This document shows, piece after piece, positions 52,287-61,189 of a stretch of 61,406 bases of DNA. The stretch is from NCBI GenBank assembly GCA_014238425.1, contig JABABD010000010.1, positions 1 to 61,406 on the forward strand, given 5' to 3'. Under the pieces are notes generated by a model that was given only the letters and a program-made list of their open reading frames with translations, ran no database searches and was not told the origin of the DNA. The stretch's first letter is position 1; every line of letters starts with the position of its first letter. The stretch comes from Flavobacteriaceae bacterium (GTDB taxonomy: Bacteria; Bacteroidota; Bacteroidia; Flavobacteriales; Flavobacteriaceae). The position numbers and the translations under genes are program-made.

Positions 52287-54293
52287 ATGAGTAGCTCAGT
52301 GACCTCCAAACCTAAAATAACCTATCATAAGAATTCTTTAGACGAAAGAATTCTTCTTTCTCTCTATGAGAATATGTTAAAGCCTCGTATGATAGAGGAG
52401 AAGATGCTTATTTTATTGCGCCAAGGAAAGATTTCTAAATGGTTCTCTGGTATTGGTCAGGAAGCCATTTCGGTTGGAGTGACTATGGCAATGCAGGAGG
52501 AAGAATACATCCTACCAATGCATCGTAATTTGGGAGTGTTTACTACAAGAGGTATTCCATTACATCGTTTATTTTGTCAATGGCAGGGTAAAATGAGTGG
52601 CTTTACTAAAGGAAGAGATCGATCATTTCATTTTGGCACTCAAGAGTATAACATAGTAGGTATGATTTCCCATCTAGGCCCTCAATTAGGCGTTGCTGAC
52701 GGTATTGCTTTGGCTCATAAATTGAATAATGAAGCAAACGTAGCTGCAGTATTCACTGGAGAAGGAGGTACTAGTGAAGGAGATTTCCACGAAGCTCTTA
52801 ATGTAGCATCTGTGTGGCAACTACCTGTTATGTTTTGTATAGAAAATAACGGGTATGGTCTTTCTACACCAACAAACGAGCAGTATAATTGTGAGAATCT
52901 AGCAGATAGAGGCGTTGGTTATGGAATGGAATCACATATTATTGATGGTAATAATATCTTAGAGGTATATACTAAAGTATCTGAGATTGCCGAAAGTATC
53001 AGAGAAACGCCAAGGCCAGTATTGCTAGAATTCAAAACATTCAGAATGAGAGGTCACGAGGAAGCGAGTGGTACAAAATACGTTCCTAAAGAATTAATGG
53101 ATGTTTGGGCTGAAAAAGATCCTATAGAAAACTATAAAGCATTTTTGTTTGCTGAAGGTGTTTTGACTGAGGGGCAGAATGAAGCTATGACTTCTAAAAT
53201 AAAGAAAGAAATAGATTCTAGTTTAGAAACTGCCAATGCGGAAAAACTAATTGAAGCAAATAAAAGTGTTGAATTAAATGATGTGTATAAATCATTTAAA
53301 TATCAAGAAGTTACACATAGTGATAAAACTGAAGAAATACGATTAATTGATGCTATTTCAGAAGGCTTAAAGCAATCTATGGAGCGTTATGAGAAGATGG
53401 TTATAATGGGCCAGGATGTAGCCGAGTATGGAGGTGTTTTTAAGATTACAGAAGGCTTTCTTGAGCAATTTGGAAAAGACAGAGTTAGAAATACACCAAT
53501 TTGCGAATCATCAATTGTAGAAACGGCTATGGGACTTTCTATTAAGGGAAGGAAAAGTGTTATGGAAATGCAGTTTTCAGATTTTGCTGCTTCAGGATTT
53601 AATCCAATCATTAATTATTTAGCCAAATCTCATTATCGCTGGAACCAAAATGCAGATGTAGTTGTTCGCATGCCTTGTGGTGCTGGTGTAGCAGCTGGAC
53701 CATTTCATTCACAAACAAATGAAGCTTGGTTTACTAAAACACCTGGACTTAAAGTTGTATACCCAGCATTTCCTTACGATGCAAAAGGCTTATTGGCTAC
53801 AGCCATCAATGACCCTAATCCTGTACTATACTTTGAGCATAAGGCACTATATAGAAGTATTAGGCAACAAGTGCCAACTGATTATTATACACTCCCTTTA
53901 GGAAAAGCCTCTATGCTTAAAGAAGGAAATGATATAACGATTATTAGTTATGGAGCTGGCATCCATTGGGCTTTAGAAGTCTTGGAAAGTAATCCAGATA
54001 TTTCTGCTGATTTGATTGATTTGAGAACACTGCAGCCTTTAGATAAGGAGGCAATATTCAATTCTGTGAAGAAAACAGGAAGAGCCATCATTCTTCAAGA
54101 AGATAGCTTGTTTGGCGGTATCGCCTCAGATATTTCTGCGATGATTATGGAAACTTGTTTTGAAGATCTGGATGCACCAGTAAGACGCGTTGCTAGTATG
54201 GATACGCCAATCCCTTTTATAAACCAGCTAGAGGATCAATATCTGGCTAAAGGTAAGTTTGAAGATGCGCTTTTGGCTTTACTTGCCTATTGA
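52287..54293 (+). CDS. 2-oxo acid dehydrogenase E1, alpha and beta subunits fused
   Basis: The 668-residue protein joins an alpha part (residues 1-350, with thiamine-diphosphate motif FTGEGGTSEGDFHEALNVAS) and a beta part (about 360-668, with MGQDVAEYGGVFKITEG and TPICESSIVETAMG). Fused E1 of this kind is common in Bacteroidota for branched-chain 2-oxo acid dehydrogenase. E2 and E3 genes are not here. The start is ATG 52287 (MSSSVTSKPK). Confidence 0.93.
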   Translation: MSSSVTSKPKITYHKNSLDERILLSLYENMLKPRMIEEKMLILLRQGKISKWFSGIGQEAISVGVTMAMQEEEYILPMHRNLGVFTTRGIPLHRLFCQWQGKMSGFTKGRDRSFHFGTQEYNIVGMISHLGPQLGVADGIALAHKLNNEANVAAVFTGEGGTSEGDFHEALNVASVWQLPVMFCIENNGYGLSTPTNEQYNCENLADRGVGYGMESHIIDGNNILEVYTKVSEIAESIRETPRPVLLEFKTFRMRGHEEASGTKYVPKELMDVWAEKDPIENYKAFLFAEGVLTEGQNEAMTSKIKKEIDSSLETANAEKLIEANKSVELNDVYKSFKYQEVTHSDKTEEIRLIDAISEGLKQSMERYEKMVIMGQDVAEYGGVFKITEGFLEQFGKDRVRNTPICESSIVETAMGLSIKGRKSVMEMQFSDFAASGFNPIINYLAKSHYRWNQNADVVVRMPCGAGVAAGPFHSQTNEAWFTKTPGLKVVYPAFPYDAKGLLATAINDPNPVLYFEHKALYRSIRQQVPTDYYTLPLGKASMLKEGNDITIISYGAGIHWALEVLESNPDISADLIDLRTLQPLDKEAIFNSVKKTGRAIILQEDSLFGGIASDISAMIMETCFEDLDAPVRRVASMDTPIPFINQLEDQYLAKGKFEDALLALLAY

Positions 54294-54384
54294 TTCAGTT
54301 TTATTAATTTTACATTATTTATATTATTTCGTACTCTTAGACGTTTATTTTTTATCTTTAAATCGTAAATCAATCAATCATAAG

Positions 54385-56559
54385 ATGAAAAATTTAGGTT
54401 ATACCGCTGTCGCTCTTTTACTTATAATCACTAGTTGCAAGACCGAAGAAAAGAATACTGATTACACTTCAATAGATGTTCCAGTAGCTAAGAAAATTTC
54501 AAAAGAACTTACCATGCACGGTGACACTCGTGTGGATGATTATTTTTGGATGCGCTTGTCGGATGAACAAAAGAATTCTGAAACACCTGACGAACAAACC
54601 CAAAGAGTCTTGGATTATCTAGGTGCAGAAAACACTTACCGAGAAGATGCTTTAAAACACACCAAATCTCTTCAGGAAAATCTGTATGATGAAATCGTAA
54701 GTAGGATCAAGAAAGATGACCAATCGGTACCATATAATGATAATGGATATTCTTACTACACTCGATTTGAAGAAGGCATGGATTACGCTTTGTATTGCAG
54801 AAAGAAACTAGATGGTGAAGACAAGGAAGAAATTATCTTTAATGGTCCAGAAATGGCAAAAGGATATTCATATTATGGTATTGGAAGCCGCTCGATAAGC
54901 CAAAATAATGAACTAATGGCATATGCCATAGATACGGTTTCAAGGCGTCGTTATAATATATATTTTAAAGATTTAAATACAGACATAATGCTGTCTGATG
55001 AATTAAGCAATACTACAGGAAGCGTTGCTTGGGCAAATGATAATAAGACCGTGTTTTACACAACAAAAGACCCTGTAACTTTAAGAGCAAACAAAATATA
55101 TAGGCATGAATTAGGTACTAATCAATCAGCAGACAAACTTATTTTTGAAGAAACTGATGATACATTTAGTTGTTATGTATATAAATCTAGATCAGATGCC
55201 TATATTATGATTGGCAGTTACCAAACACTTTCTACAGAGCTACAATATCTTGATGCCAATGATCCGAATGGGAAATTCCAAATCATTCAGCCTAGAGAAA
55301 AAGACCTAGAGTATTCTGTGGATCATTATAAAAATCATTTTTATATCCGAACAAATTTAGATGCCAAGAATTTTAAGTTGGTTCAAACACCAGTAAATGC
55401 TACAACCAAAGATAATTGGACGGATGTGATTCCACATCGAGATGACATATTACTACAGAGCTTTGTTCTTTTTAATAACCATCTTGTTCTACAAGAGCGT
55501 GTAAATGGATTAAGAGCGATTCGCGTTAAAAGTTGGGACGGAAAAGATGATCATTATATCAAGTTTAACGACCCAGCATATGTATCTTATCCTACTACTA
55601 ATTTGAGTTTTGACACCAATATACTTCGTTATGGTTACACCTCGTTGACAACACCTAATAGTACGTTTGAGTATGATATGAATACGAAAAAGCAAGTGCT
55701 CTTAAAAGAACAGGAAGTCCTAGATGACGAATTTTCTAAAGACAATTATATTTCGGAGCGCATTTATGCCACTGCTGAAGATGGTGTGAAAATTCCGATT
55801 TCATTGGTGTATAAAAAAGGTACTGAAAGAAATGCTGACACACCTTTGCTTTTATACTCTTATGGGTCTTACGGCTCAAGTTCAGAACCTACTTTTAGTT
55901 CTAATAGATTGAGTTTGTTAGATCGTGGTTTTATTTATGCTATGGCGCATATTCGTGGTGGACAAGAAATGGGCAGACACTGGTACGAAGATGGAAAGCT
56001 TTTAAAGAAGAAAAATACCTTTACGGATTTCATTGCTAGTGGAGAACATTTAGTAAATGAAGGCTTTACGAGTTCAGAACATCTCTATGCCATGGGAGGT
56101 AGTGCAGGTGGTCTACTTATGGGTGCTGTGGTAAATATGAAACCTGAATTATGGAATGGCATAGTAGCTGCGGTTCCTTTTGTAGACGTTATTTCAACTA
56201 TGTTGGACGAAACAATTCCGCTTACAACTTTTGAATTTGACGAATGGGGAAATCCTAAGGATAAAGAATATTATGACTATATGAAATCTTACTCACCCTA
56301 CGATAATGTGGAAGCTAAAGAGTATCCAAATATTTTAATTACAACTGGATATTGGGATAGCCAAGTACAATATTGGGAACCGGCAAAATGGATAGCGAAA
56401 TTACGAGAGTATAAAACCGACGACAACCTATTGGTTCTTGATTGCAATATGGAAACGGGACATGGGGGTGCTTCTGGGCGCTTTGAGCGTTATAAACGCA
56501 CAGCTTTATATTATACTTTTTTACTGAATCTTGAAGGCGTTACGGATTTTAAACTATAG
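54385..56559 (+). CDS. S9A prolyl oligopeptidase, oligopeptidase B type lipoprotein
   Basis: This 724-residue protein has a lipobox (LLLIITSC) and a beta-propeller, followed by the alpha/beta hydrolase domain. The triad is Ser573 in AMGGSAGG, Asp658 in TTGYWDSQVQYWEP and His693 in ETGHGGASGR. These are hallmarks of oligopeptidase B, which cuts short peptides after basic residues. I use ATG 54385. The lipobox puts the enzyme outside the cytoplasm. The frame is open further upstream to 54259, but that part overlaps the E1 gene. Confidence 0.92.
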   Translation: MKNLGYTAVALLLIITSCKTEEKNTDYTSIDVPVAKKISKELTMHGDTRVDDYFWMRLSDEQKNSETPDEQTQRVLDYLGAENTYREDALKHTKSLQENLYDEIVSRIKKDDQSVPYNDNGYSYYTRFEEGMDYALYCRKKLDGEDKEEIIFNGPEMAKGYSYYGIGSRSISQNNELMAYAIDTVSRRRYNIYFKDLNTDIMLSDELSNTTGSVAWANDNKTVFYTTKDPVTLRANKIYRHELGTNQSADKLIFEETDDTFSCYVYKSRSDAYIMIGSYQTLSTELQYLDANDPNGKFQIIQPREKDLEYSVDHYKNHFYIRTNLDAKNFKLVQTPVNATTKDNWTDVIPHRDDILLQSFVLFNNHLVLQERVNGLRAIRVKSWDGKDDHYIKFNDPAYVSYPTTNLSFDTNILRYGYTSLTTPNSTFEYDMNTKKQVLLKEQEVLDDEFSKDNYISERIYATAEDGVKIPISLVYKKGTERNADTPLLLYSYGSYGSSSEPTFSSNRLSLLDRGFIYAMAHIRGGQEMGRHWYEDGKLLKKKNTFTDFIASGEHLVNEGFTSSEHLYAMGGSAGGLLMGAVVNMKPELWNGIVAAVPFVDVISTMLDETIPLTTFEFDEWGNPKDKEYYDYMKSYSPYDNVEAKEYPNILITTGYWDSQVQYWEPAKWIAKLREYKTDDNLLVLDCNMETGHGGASGRFERYKRTALYYTFLLNLEGVTDFKL

Positions 56560-56582
56560 AGGAAAAACGTCTTAGTCTATAC

Positions 56583-56620
56583 ATAAAAAACCAGTAAGTT
56601 TTAAATCCTACTGGCTTGGT
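56583..56620 (-). terminator. intrinsic terminator after the micro-ORF cluster
   Basis: CCAGTA (56591-56596) pairs with TACTGG (56609-56614). On the minus strand the stem is followed by TTTTTTATGT, a good T-run. On the plus strand it may also stop the S9 peptidase transcript. Confidence 0.75.
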
Positions 56621-56642
56621 TTATGTATTGCTATGTTTATAG

Positions 56643-56777
56643 TCATGCTGCATATCGTCTTCTTGTTTTGCCTATAGATCCTGTAGAATCAAGACTGTTA
56701 ATGACTTCTTTTTCGACTAGAAACATAGTGTCTGATAGACTGTGACATATTTCTGATATTACTATTGATTTTTTCAT
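56643..56777 (-). CDS. micro-ORF A, 44-residue peptide with RRRYAA end
   Basis: ATG 56777 gives a 44-codon frame. It starts MKKSIVISEICHSLSDTM and ends with GSIGKTRRRYAA. The central part is helical and acidic; the end is basic. There is no signal peptide. It follows the two related 28-residue peptides, with which it shares Arg-Arg-Tyr near the C-terminus, and lies 23 bases before the terminator. No family is recognised. The upstream region is A/T-rich, as is normal for start sites here. Confidence 0.5.
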   Translation of the reverse strand: MKKSIVISEICHSLSDTMFLVEKEVINSLDSTGSIGKTRRRYAA

Positions 56778-56819
56778 AATGATTGTATTAAGATTGATTG
56801 ATGATAATTTCAAGTATGC

Positions 56820-56906
56820 TTACTTGTAACGTCTTTTACTATTCCAAATTGATGATTTAGCTGAATAATCTCTGTTTGTTAATTGATTGCTGTTTAAGGT
56901 TCTCAT
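56820..56906 (-). CDS. micro-ORF B, 28-residue peptide
   Basis: ATG 56906 gives 28 codons, starting MRTLNSNQLTNRDYSAKSS and ending WNSKRRYK. It matches micro-ORF C at 22 of 28 residues, and the six changes are mostly conservative (D/N, A/V, K/R, S/T, I/V, K/S). Codon-third-base changes such as ACC/ACA and TAC/TAT also differ between the two. This pattern fits coding DNA under selection. It is 49 bases after C and 42 before A. Confidence 0.55.
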   Translation of the reverse strand: MRTLNSNQLTNRDYSAKSSIWNSKRRYK

Positions 56907-56955
56907 GATTTTTGATTTTTAATTGATGAATATTTGATGATAACTTATAGCTAGA

Positions 56956-57042
56956 CTAGCTATAACGTCTTTTACTGTTCCAAACTGAAGTTCTTACTGA
57001 ATAGTTTCTGTTTGTTAATTGATTGCTGTTTAATGTTCTCAT
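56956..57042 (-). CDS. micro-ORF C, 28-residue peptide
   Basis: ATG 57042 gives 28 codons, starting MRTLNSNQLTNRNYSVRTS and ending WNSKRRYS. It is the paralogue of micro-ORF B. An A-rich leader (TAAAAACCAGAAATT) precedes it. A weak promoter box TACTTTG lies at 57120-57114 on the minus strand. It is first in the three-peptide unit. Confidence 0.55.
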   Translation of the reverse strand: MRTLNSNQLTNRNYSVRTSVWNSKRRYS

Positions 57043-57173
57043 AATTTCTGGTTTTTAATGGTTTATACTTAATAGACGACACATTTATTGTTTTGTTACA
57101 GTACTATGCAAAACAAAGTAGCTATTTAACATTTATTTAATAATTCTATCATCCTTACAAATAGGAGAGAAGC

Positions 57174-57204
57174 AAAAAAAAGAGCCTATTCAGGCTCTTT
57201 TTAT
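57174..57204. terminator. terminator of the M19 dipeptidase gene
   Basis: AGAGCCT-ATTC-AGGCTCT (57181-57198) is flanked by A7 and T5, so it works on both strands. On the minus strand it follows the dipeptidase stop at 57222 and separates it from the micro-ORF unit. Confidence 0.9.
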
Positions 57205-57221
57205 AAAAACTGTATTTTTAA

Positions 57222-58520
57222 TTATTGATGTTCACTTTCTTGAATACTGTGGGCTACTTCTTGGACTTCATCTAATACACGAAGCAGATTACCGGACCAT
57301 AGTTGTTCGATTTGCTTTTCTGTATAACCTCGTCTTACGAGTTCTAAAGTAACATTAAAGGTCTCTGAGGCATCACTCCATCCTTCAATACCGCCACCGC
57401 CATCAAAATCACTACTAATACCAACATGGTCTATTCCCATTTTCTCAATCAAGTAGTCAATGTGATTCACAAAATCTGAAACATCAACGGCAGGAGGGAA
57501 GTCATTCATTGTATTGGCCCTGTTATTAGCAATAGTCATGATTTGTTGTCTATACCCTATAAAATTCATTTGTGTTTGCTCATCTAGTTGGCCAAACTCT
57601 TTCCAAGTATACCATTTTACACCCATAGAATCCACAATTCTTTCTCTAATTTCTTTTAATTTGGCATCTCTTGCTTCATATTTTTCAGTATTCAGATAAG
57701 ATTTAAAGGCGACGGTTTGTACAACGCCTCCATTTTTTTTCATCCATCCTAATTGTTCGTCGTCCAAATTTCTACTGTGATTGCAAAGCGCTCTAGCGGA
57801 TGAGTGAGAGGCAATAATTGGCGCTTTTGTTAGTTCAATCATTTGACGCATGGCTTCTTTTGATGGATGAGATACATCTATCATCATTCCGTACTTATTC
57901 ATCTCTTTAACGACTTGCTTACCTAGATCACTTAAGCCATTATGTAACCATATATTATCATTTTCTCCAGTATTGCTATCGGATAACTGGCTATGTCCAT
58001 TATGTGCTAAGGACATATAACGACCGCCAAGGTCATAGAATTTCTTTACATTCTTTATGTCTGTTCCAACTGGATAGCCATTTTCAATACCTATCATTGC
58101 TACTTTCTTTCCAGATTTTGCAATACGACGCACATCATCAGAAGTTGTTGCTAATTCAATTTTATCTGGTGCAATGTCTTTACATAACTTGTGAATAGCA
58201 TCAAATTTTGATATGGCATTATCATATGCTTTCTGATATCCTTCTGCATTCAATGAATCTTGACCAGTATAAACAATAAACCATGGCACATCTAATCCGC
58301 CTTCAATCATTTTTGGAAGGTTAACTTGAGAGTCTAGTCGTTGGGTGTAATTAATAGAATCTGTAAAGTTATTTACATTAATATCGCAGTGCGTATCTAA
58401 TGTAATAACGCGTTCATGTATATCTTTTGCTTTAGCAATCAATTGCTCTTCAGTGAGCGCTTCTTCTTTGCAAGAAAAACATACTATGAGTGCTATACAT
58501 GCAAGATAAATAGGTTTCAT
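57222..58520 (-). CDS. M19 membrane dipeptidase (renal dipeptidase family) lipoprotein
   Basis: The 432-residue protein has the lipobox VCFSC near residue 17. The metal site shows LDTHCDINV at the start of the barrel, MIDVSHPSKEAMRQM, PIIASHSSARALCNH and GISSDFDGGGGIEGW. These are the zinc-binding and substrate motifs of M19. It cuts dipeptides outside the cytoplasm. It has its own promoter box and terminator. Confidence 0.94.
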   Translation of the reverse strand: MKPIYLACIALIVCFSCKEEALTEEQLIAKAKDIHERVITLDTHCDINVNNFTDSINYTQRLDSQVNLPKMIEGGLDVPWFIVYTGQDSLNAEGYQKAYDNAISKFDAIHKLCKDIAPDKIELATTSDDVRRIAKSGKKVAMIGIENGYPVGTDIKNVKKFYDLGGRYMSLAHNGHSQLSDSNTGENDNIWLHNGLSDLGKQVVKEMNKYGMMIDVSHPSKEAMRQMIELTKAPIIASHSSARALCNHSRNLDDEQLGWMKKNGGVVQTVAFKSYLNTEKYEARDAKLKEIRERIVDSMGVKWYTWKEFGQLDEQTQMNFIGYRQQIMTIANNRANTMNDFPPAVDVSDFVNHIDYLIEKMGIDHVGISSDFDGGGGIEGWSDASETFNVTLELVRRGYTEKQIEQLWSGNLLRVLDEVQEVAHSIQESEHQ

Positions 58521-58547
58521 TTCAGTTGGTTTTTAGTGTGATCAAAT

Positions 58548-58555
58548 CAAAGATA
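58548..58555 (-). promoter_or_regulatory. -7 promoter box for the M19 dipeptidase gene
   Basis: On the minus strand TATCTTTG matches TAnnTTTG exactly, 27 bases before ATG 58520. Confidence 0.5.
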
Positions 58556-58577
58556 CTAAAAACCTATTGAGTCTTAT

Positions 58578-58631
58578 ATCTCTTTAAGTAGAGTCAACAT
58601 ATTTATATGGTTTCGCTCTACTTAAAAAGAT
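58578..58631. terminator. long stem-loop after the exbD gene
   Basis: ATCTCTTTAAGTAGAG (58578-58593) pairs with CTCTACTTAAAAAGAT (58616-58631) at 15 of 16 positions, with a 22-base loop. It lies 11 bases past the ExbD stop. There is no clean T-run, so it may end or protect the transcript. Confidence 0.6.
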
Positions 58632-58642
58632 ATTTTGATAGC

Positions 58643-59200
58643 TTATTTAGGCTCTGTTTCTGAAACTTGAAATGGATACGCATTTTTGACTTGCTTTAAT
58701 TCGTCATCCGTTAACTCGGATAAGGGTTTATTGAATGTAGTCTTCACAAACTCTTTTCTCAAATCAAAATATGCTGATACCAGCTCATCTTGAACATGAA
58801 TAAACCATTCGTAACTTGTTTCTCTAGAACTGAGAACTGAAATGATTGCTTCTTGTGGATTGTCCGATGAGCTTACTAATCCGTTGCCTTTACAGAACGC
58901 GCAGGATTTGTCGCCATTATTATCAACAAACTCCTTTACTTTTTCTCTTAAGTCTTCTAAAGCTAAAAGATTGTCGTTTACAAGTAATTCATTGTTTTCA
59001 TTGAGTTTAATGGTTAAAAGGTTGCGTTTATTAATCACCATAGAACAATCATTCGTGGGACACATTTTTGAGAGTTTTCGATTAAACCCAACATCTTTCT
59101 CCATGGTAGAAACCACTAAAAAGAAAATCAATAATAAAAATGCAATGTCTGCCATAGATCCAGCGTTTATCTCACTAGACCGTCTTCTTGAATTTGCCAT
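58643..59200 (-). CDS. ExbD/TolR family biopolymer transport protein, divergent
   Basis: This 185-residue protein begins SSEINAGSMADIAFLLLIFF, with the membrane Asp18 that carries protons in ExbD. The periplasmic part is unusual. The usual Pro-rich region is replaced by KMCPTNDCS, and a CAFCKGNG motif follows. There is no exbB or tonB next to it. It may work with ExbB proteins encoded elsewhere. The end (LTDDELKQVKNAYPFQVSE) fits Bacteroidota ExbD relatives. Confidence 0.88.
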   Translation of the reverse strand: MANSRRRSSEINAGSMADIAFLLLIFFLVVSTMEKDVGFNRKLSKMCPTNDCSMVINKRNLLTIKLNENNELLVNDNLLALEDLREKVKEFVDNNGDKSCAFCKGNGLVSSSDNPQEAIISVLSSRETSYEWFIHVQDELVSAYFDLRKEFVKTTFNKPLSELTDDELKQVKNAYPFQVSETEPK

Positions 59201-59324
59201 AATTCTTAAAATTTAAATGTTAATGTGTGATTATAGCAACAAGCATCATTCCAAAGACTAAGATTTCAACAGTAAATGATAATAACTCATCTAGTAAAAC
59301 AGTTCAACCAAAAGGTTAATCTAT

Positions 59325-59332
59325 TATTTTTG
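59325..59332 (+). promoter_or_regulatory. -7 promoter box for the TlpA-like gene
   Basis: TATTTTTG is an exact match, only 12 bases before ATG 59345, so the 5' leader would be very short. Confidence 0.5.
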
Positions 59333-59344
59333 CACGTATAGTAT

Positions 59345-60487
59345 ATGAAAATCCCAATTATAATATCATTTTGCTTTGTACTGTTTTTCTCTTGTGAAGA
59401 AAAGAAAGAGAAGTCGTCTGAAGCACGTCAACTTCTAGGCTTTACAGTTCAAGGAATTACAGATGAGAGTAGTGGATATGCGTATCTACAAAAATATGAT
59501 AGCGATAATACTATTATTACTATAGATTCTGTCTTGATTGAGAATAGGACATTTGTCTTTAAAGGACATTCTAATAATTTGGAACCTTATCAGGTAGTTG
59601 TATCTGATAACGTATACCCAATAGTTTTGGAGAATACGAATTATAAATTGCTGGATGGTGATTTTATCGGCACTAAACTTCAGGAAGACTATAACACTTA
59701 TTATAGTGGTCTTAAAAAAACAGATAAAGCTTTTATATATCAAAGGAATTTTATTCAAAGCCATCCAGAATCCATATTATCAGCTATTGTGCTTAAAACC
59801 ATGTTAGGAAAAACATCTTGGCGACTTAATCAAAACAAACTAGCTTATAATACTTTAGATGAATCTGTTAAGCAATCCTATCTAGGTAGAGAAATCCTTA
59901 ATTTCATTGGTACTCATGAGGGTTTCCAGTTGGAGAACAAGGAAGTGGCTACAGTTCAAATTGAAAAACAAGCTTCCAAACTCCCAGAGTCTACTAAGAA
60001 GAAAACGGCTATTAAATCTAACAAAATTAATATATCTAAAAAAAGGACAACCAAAAGTAGGGCGTCAAAACCTATAGTATATAAAGGAGTAGATTTTGAA
60101 GCAGATGATGTTAATGGTAATAACTTTAAACTTTCTGACATTACTATAAAATCTAAATATGTCCTTATAGATTTTTGGGCAAGTTGGTGTAAACCGTGTA
60201 GAGAGCAGAACCCGTATTTAGTAGAAGTATATGATATGTACAAAGATAAAGGGTTTGATATTGTGAGCGTTTCGGAAGATCGATCAAAGTCTGCTTGGCA
60301 GAATGCAGTGACTGCCGATGGTTTGAAATGGCATAATGTTATAGATGACTTTAATAGATTGACCAAACTTTACGGTGTTGAGACGATACCTCATACCATA
60401 TTGGTAAACGGAAGTGGTGAGATAATTGCATCAGATATATCGCCCTATATTTTGAAAGCAAAACTATCAGGCTTATTACGCAAATAA
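59345..60487 (+). CDS. TlpA-like thiol-disulfide oxidoreductase lipoprotein with DUF4369 N-terminus
   Basis: The 380-residue protein has the lipobox VLFFSC near residue 17. A DUF4369-like beta domain (residues 25-120) follows, then a helical and a Lys-rich linker (about 200-245). The C-terminal thioredoxin domain has DFWASWCKPC with Cys282 and Cys285. It is anchored in the envelope and reduces or forms disulfides there. A bidirectional terminator follows at once. Confidence 0.92.
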   Translation: MKIPIIISFCFVLFFSCEEKKEKSSEARQLLGFTVQGITDESSGYAYLQKYDSDNTIITIDSVLIENRTFVFKGHSNNLEPYQVVVSDNVYPIVLENTNYKLLDGDFIGTKLQEDYNTYYSGLKKTDKAFIYQRNFIQSHPESILSAIVLKTMLGKTSWRLNQNKLAYNTLDESVKQSYLGREILNFIGTHEGFQLENKEVATVQIEKQASKLPESTKKKTAIKSNKINISKKRTTKSRASKPIVYKGVDFEADDVNGNNFKLSDITIKSKYVLIDFWASWCKPCREQNPYLVEVYDMYKDKGFDIVSVSEDRSKSAWQNAVTADGLKWHNVIDDFNRLTKLYGVETIPHTILVNGSGEIIASDISPYILKAKLSGLLRK

Positions 60488-60526
60488 AAAGCCCGAATTC
60501 AAAATACATGAATCCGGGCTTTTTAT
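60486..60526. terminator. bidirectional terminator
   Basis: AAAAAGCCCG-ATTCA pairs with TGAAT-CGGGCTTTTT across a short loop, with one mismatch. It ends both the TlpA-like gene and the convergent membrane-protein gene. Confidence 0.85.
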
Positions 60527-60541
60527 TTGTGATATGATATG

Positions 60542-60958
60542 TTATGTAAGCCAAGCTTTCTCTCTAGCACCTTTAGAGTACCAGTATAACAAACCAGAGA
60601 TGATGACCACTAAAATTGGTATAACCATTAAACCTCCTGTAATAGCCATATCATCTTGAAAGAAAAAACTATAAGCATGCGTTATCAGTACTCCAATCAA
60701 TGAGATTAGAAATAACTGTACTGCCCATTTCTTTCTAAATAATAGAGCAATGCTTCCCAGCGCACCTCCAAAGACACCTATAGCATAAGCAGCAGTAAAC
60801 CATACAGGTTTATTAGCATTGAACGCCTCTTCTTCTGGTGATAATTCTATAAGATTATATGCGTCGGCAATATAAGCACTTACTCCCATGAGGTTCCATA
60901 GAAGTGCTATAATACCTATGACCCAAAACCATGCGGGTAATTTTGTTGAACTTGTCAT
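60542..60958 (-). CDS. four-helix membrane protein of unknown function
   Basis: This 138-residue protein has four membrane helices: FWVIGIIALLWNLMGVSAYI, a central AIGVFGGALGSIALLF, FLISLIGVLITHAYSFFF and VIPILVVIISGLLYWY. Such proteins are sometimes labelled sugar transporter in Bacteroidota without evidence. Nothing here shows a substrate. It has a full promoter and a terminator and stands alone. Confidence 0.82.
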   Translation of the reverse strand: MTSSTKLPAWFWVIGIIALLWNLMGVSAYIADAYNLIELSPEEEAFNANKPVWFTAAYAIGVFGGALGSIALLFRKKWAVQLFLISLIGVLITHAYSFFFQDDMAITGGLMVIPILVVIISGLLYWYSKGAREKAWLT

Positions 60959-60980
60959 AATTGGTTGTTTTTTGTTAGTA

Positions 60981-61013
60981 CAAAGTTAGTTAGTCTAAAT
61001 TTTGTTTATACAA
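60981..61013 (-). promoter_or_regulatory. promoter of the four-helix membrane-protein gene
   Basis: On the minus strand TTG (61013-61011) is followed after 22 bases by TAACTTTG (60988-60981), a full match to TTG-N17-23-TAnnTTTG. The ATG is 22 bases further on. Confidence 0.65.
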
Positions 61014-61189
61014 TGTAGTTAGTTTGTTGTAAAAAAGCAAACATCAATACTATTGAATATAGAGTGTAGCATATTTTTTCTAAAAAAGCACTGTTTGGTA
61101 TTGTTTTTGAACGAACTCATTAAGTGAAATAGTTGTTAAATTCATGCCATATATGAAAGGCATCTATTAGCTTTACGCCTAATAACATC

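Noticed and set aside
54259..54384. 42-residue extension of the S9 peptidase into the E1 gene
   Set aside because: It overlaps the E1 end in another frame. The lipobox signal begins at ATG 54385.
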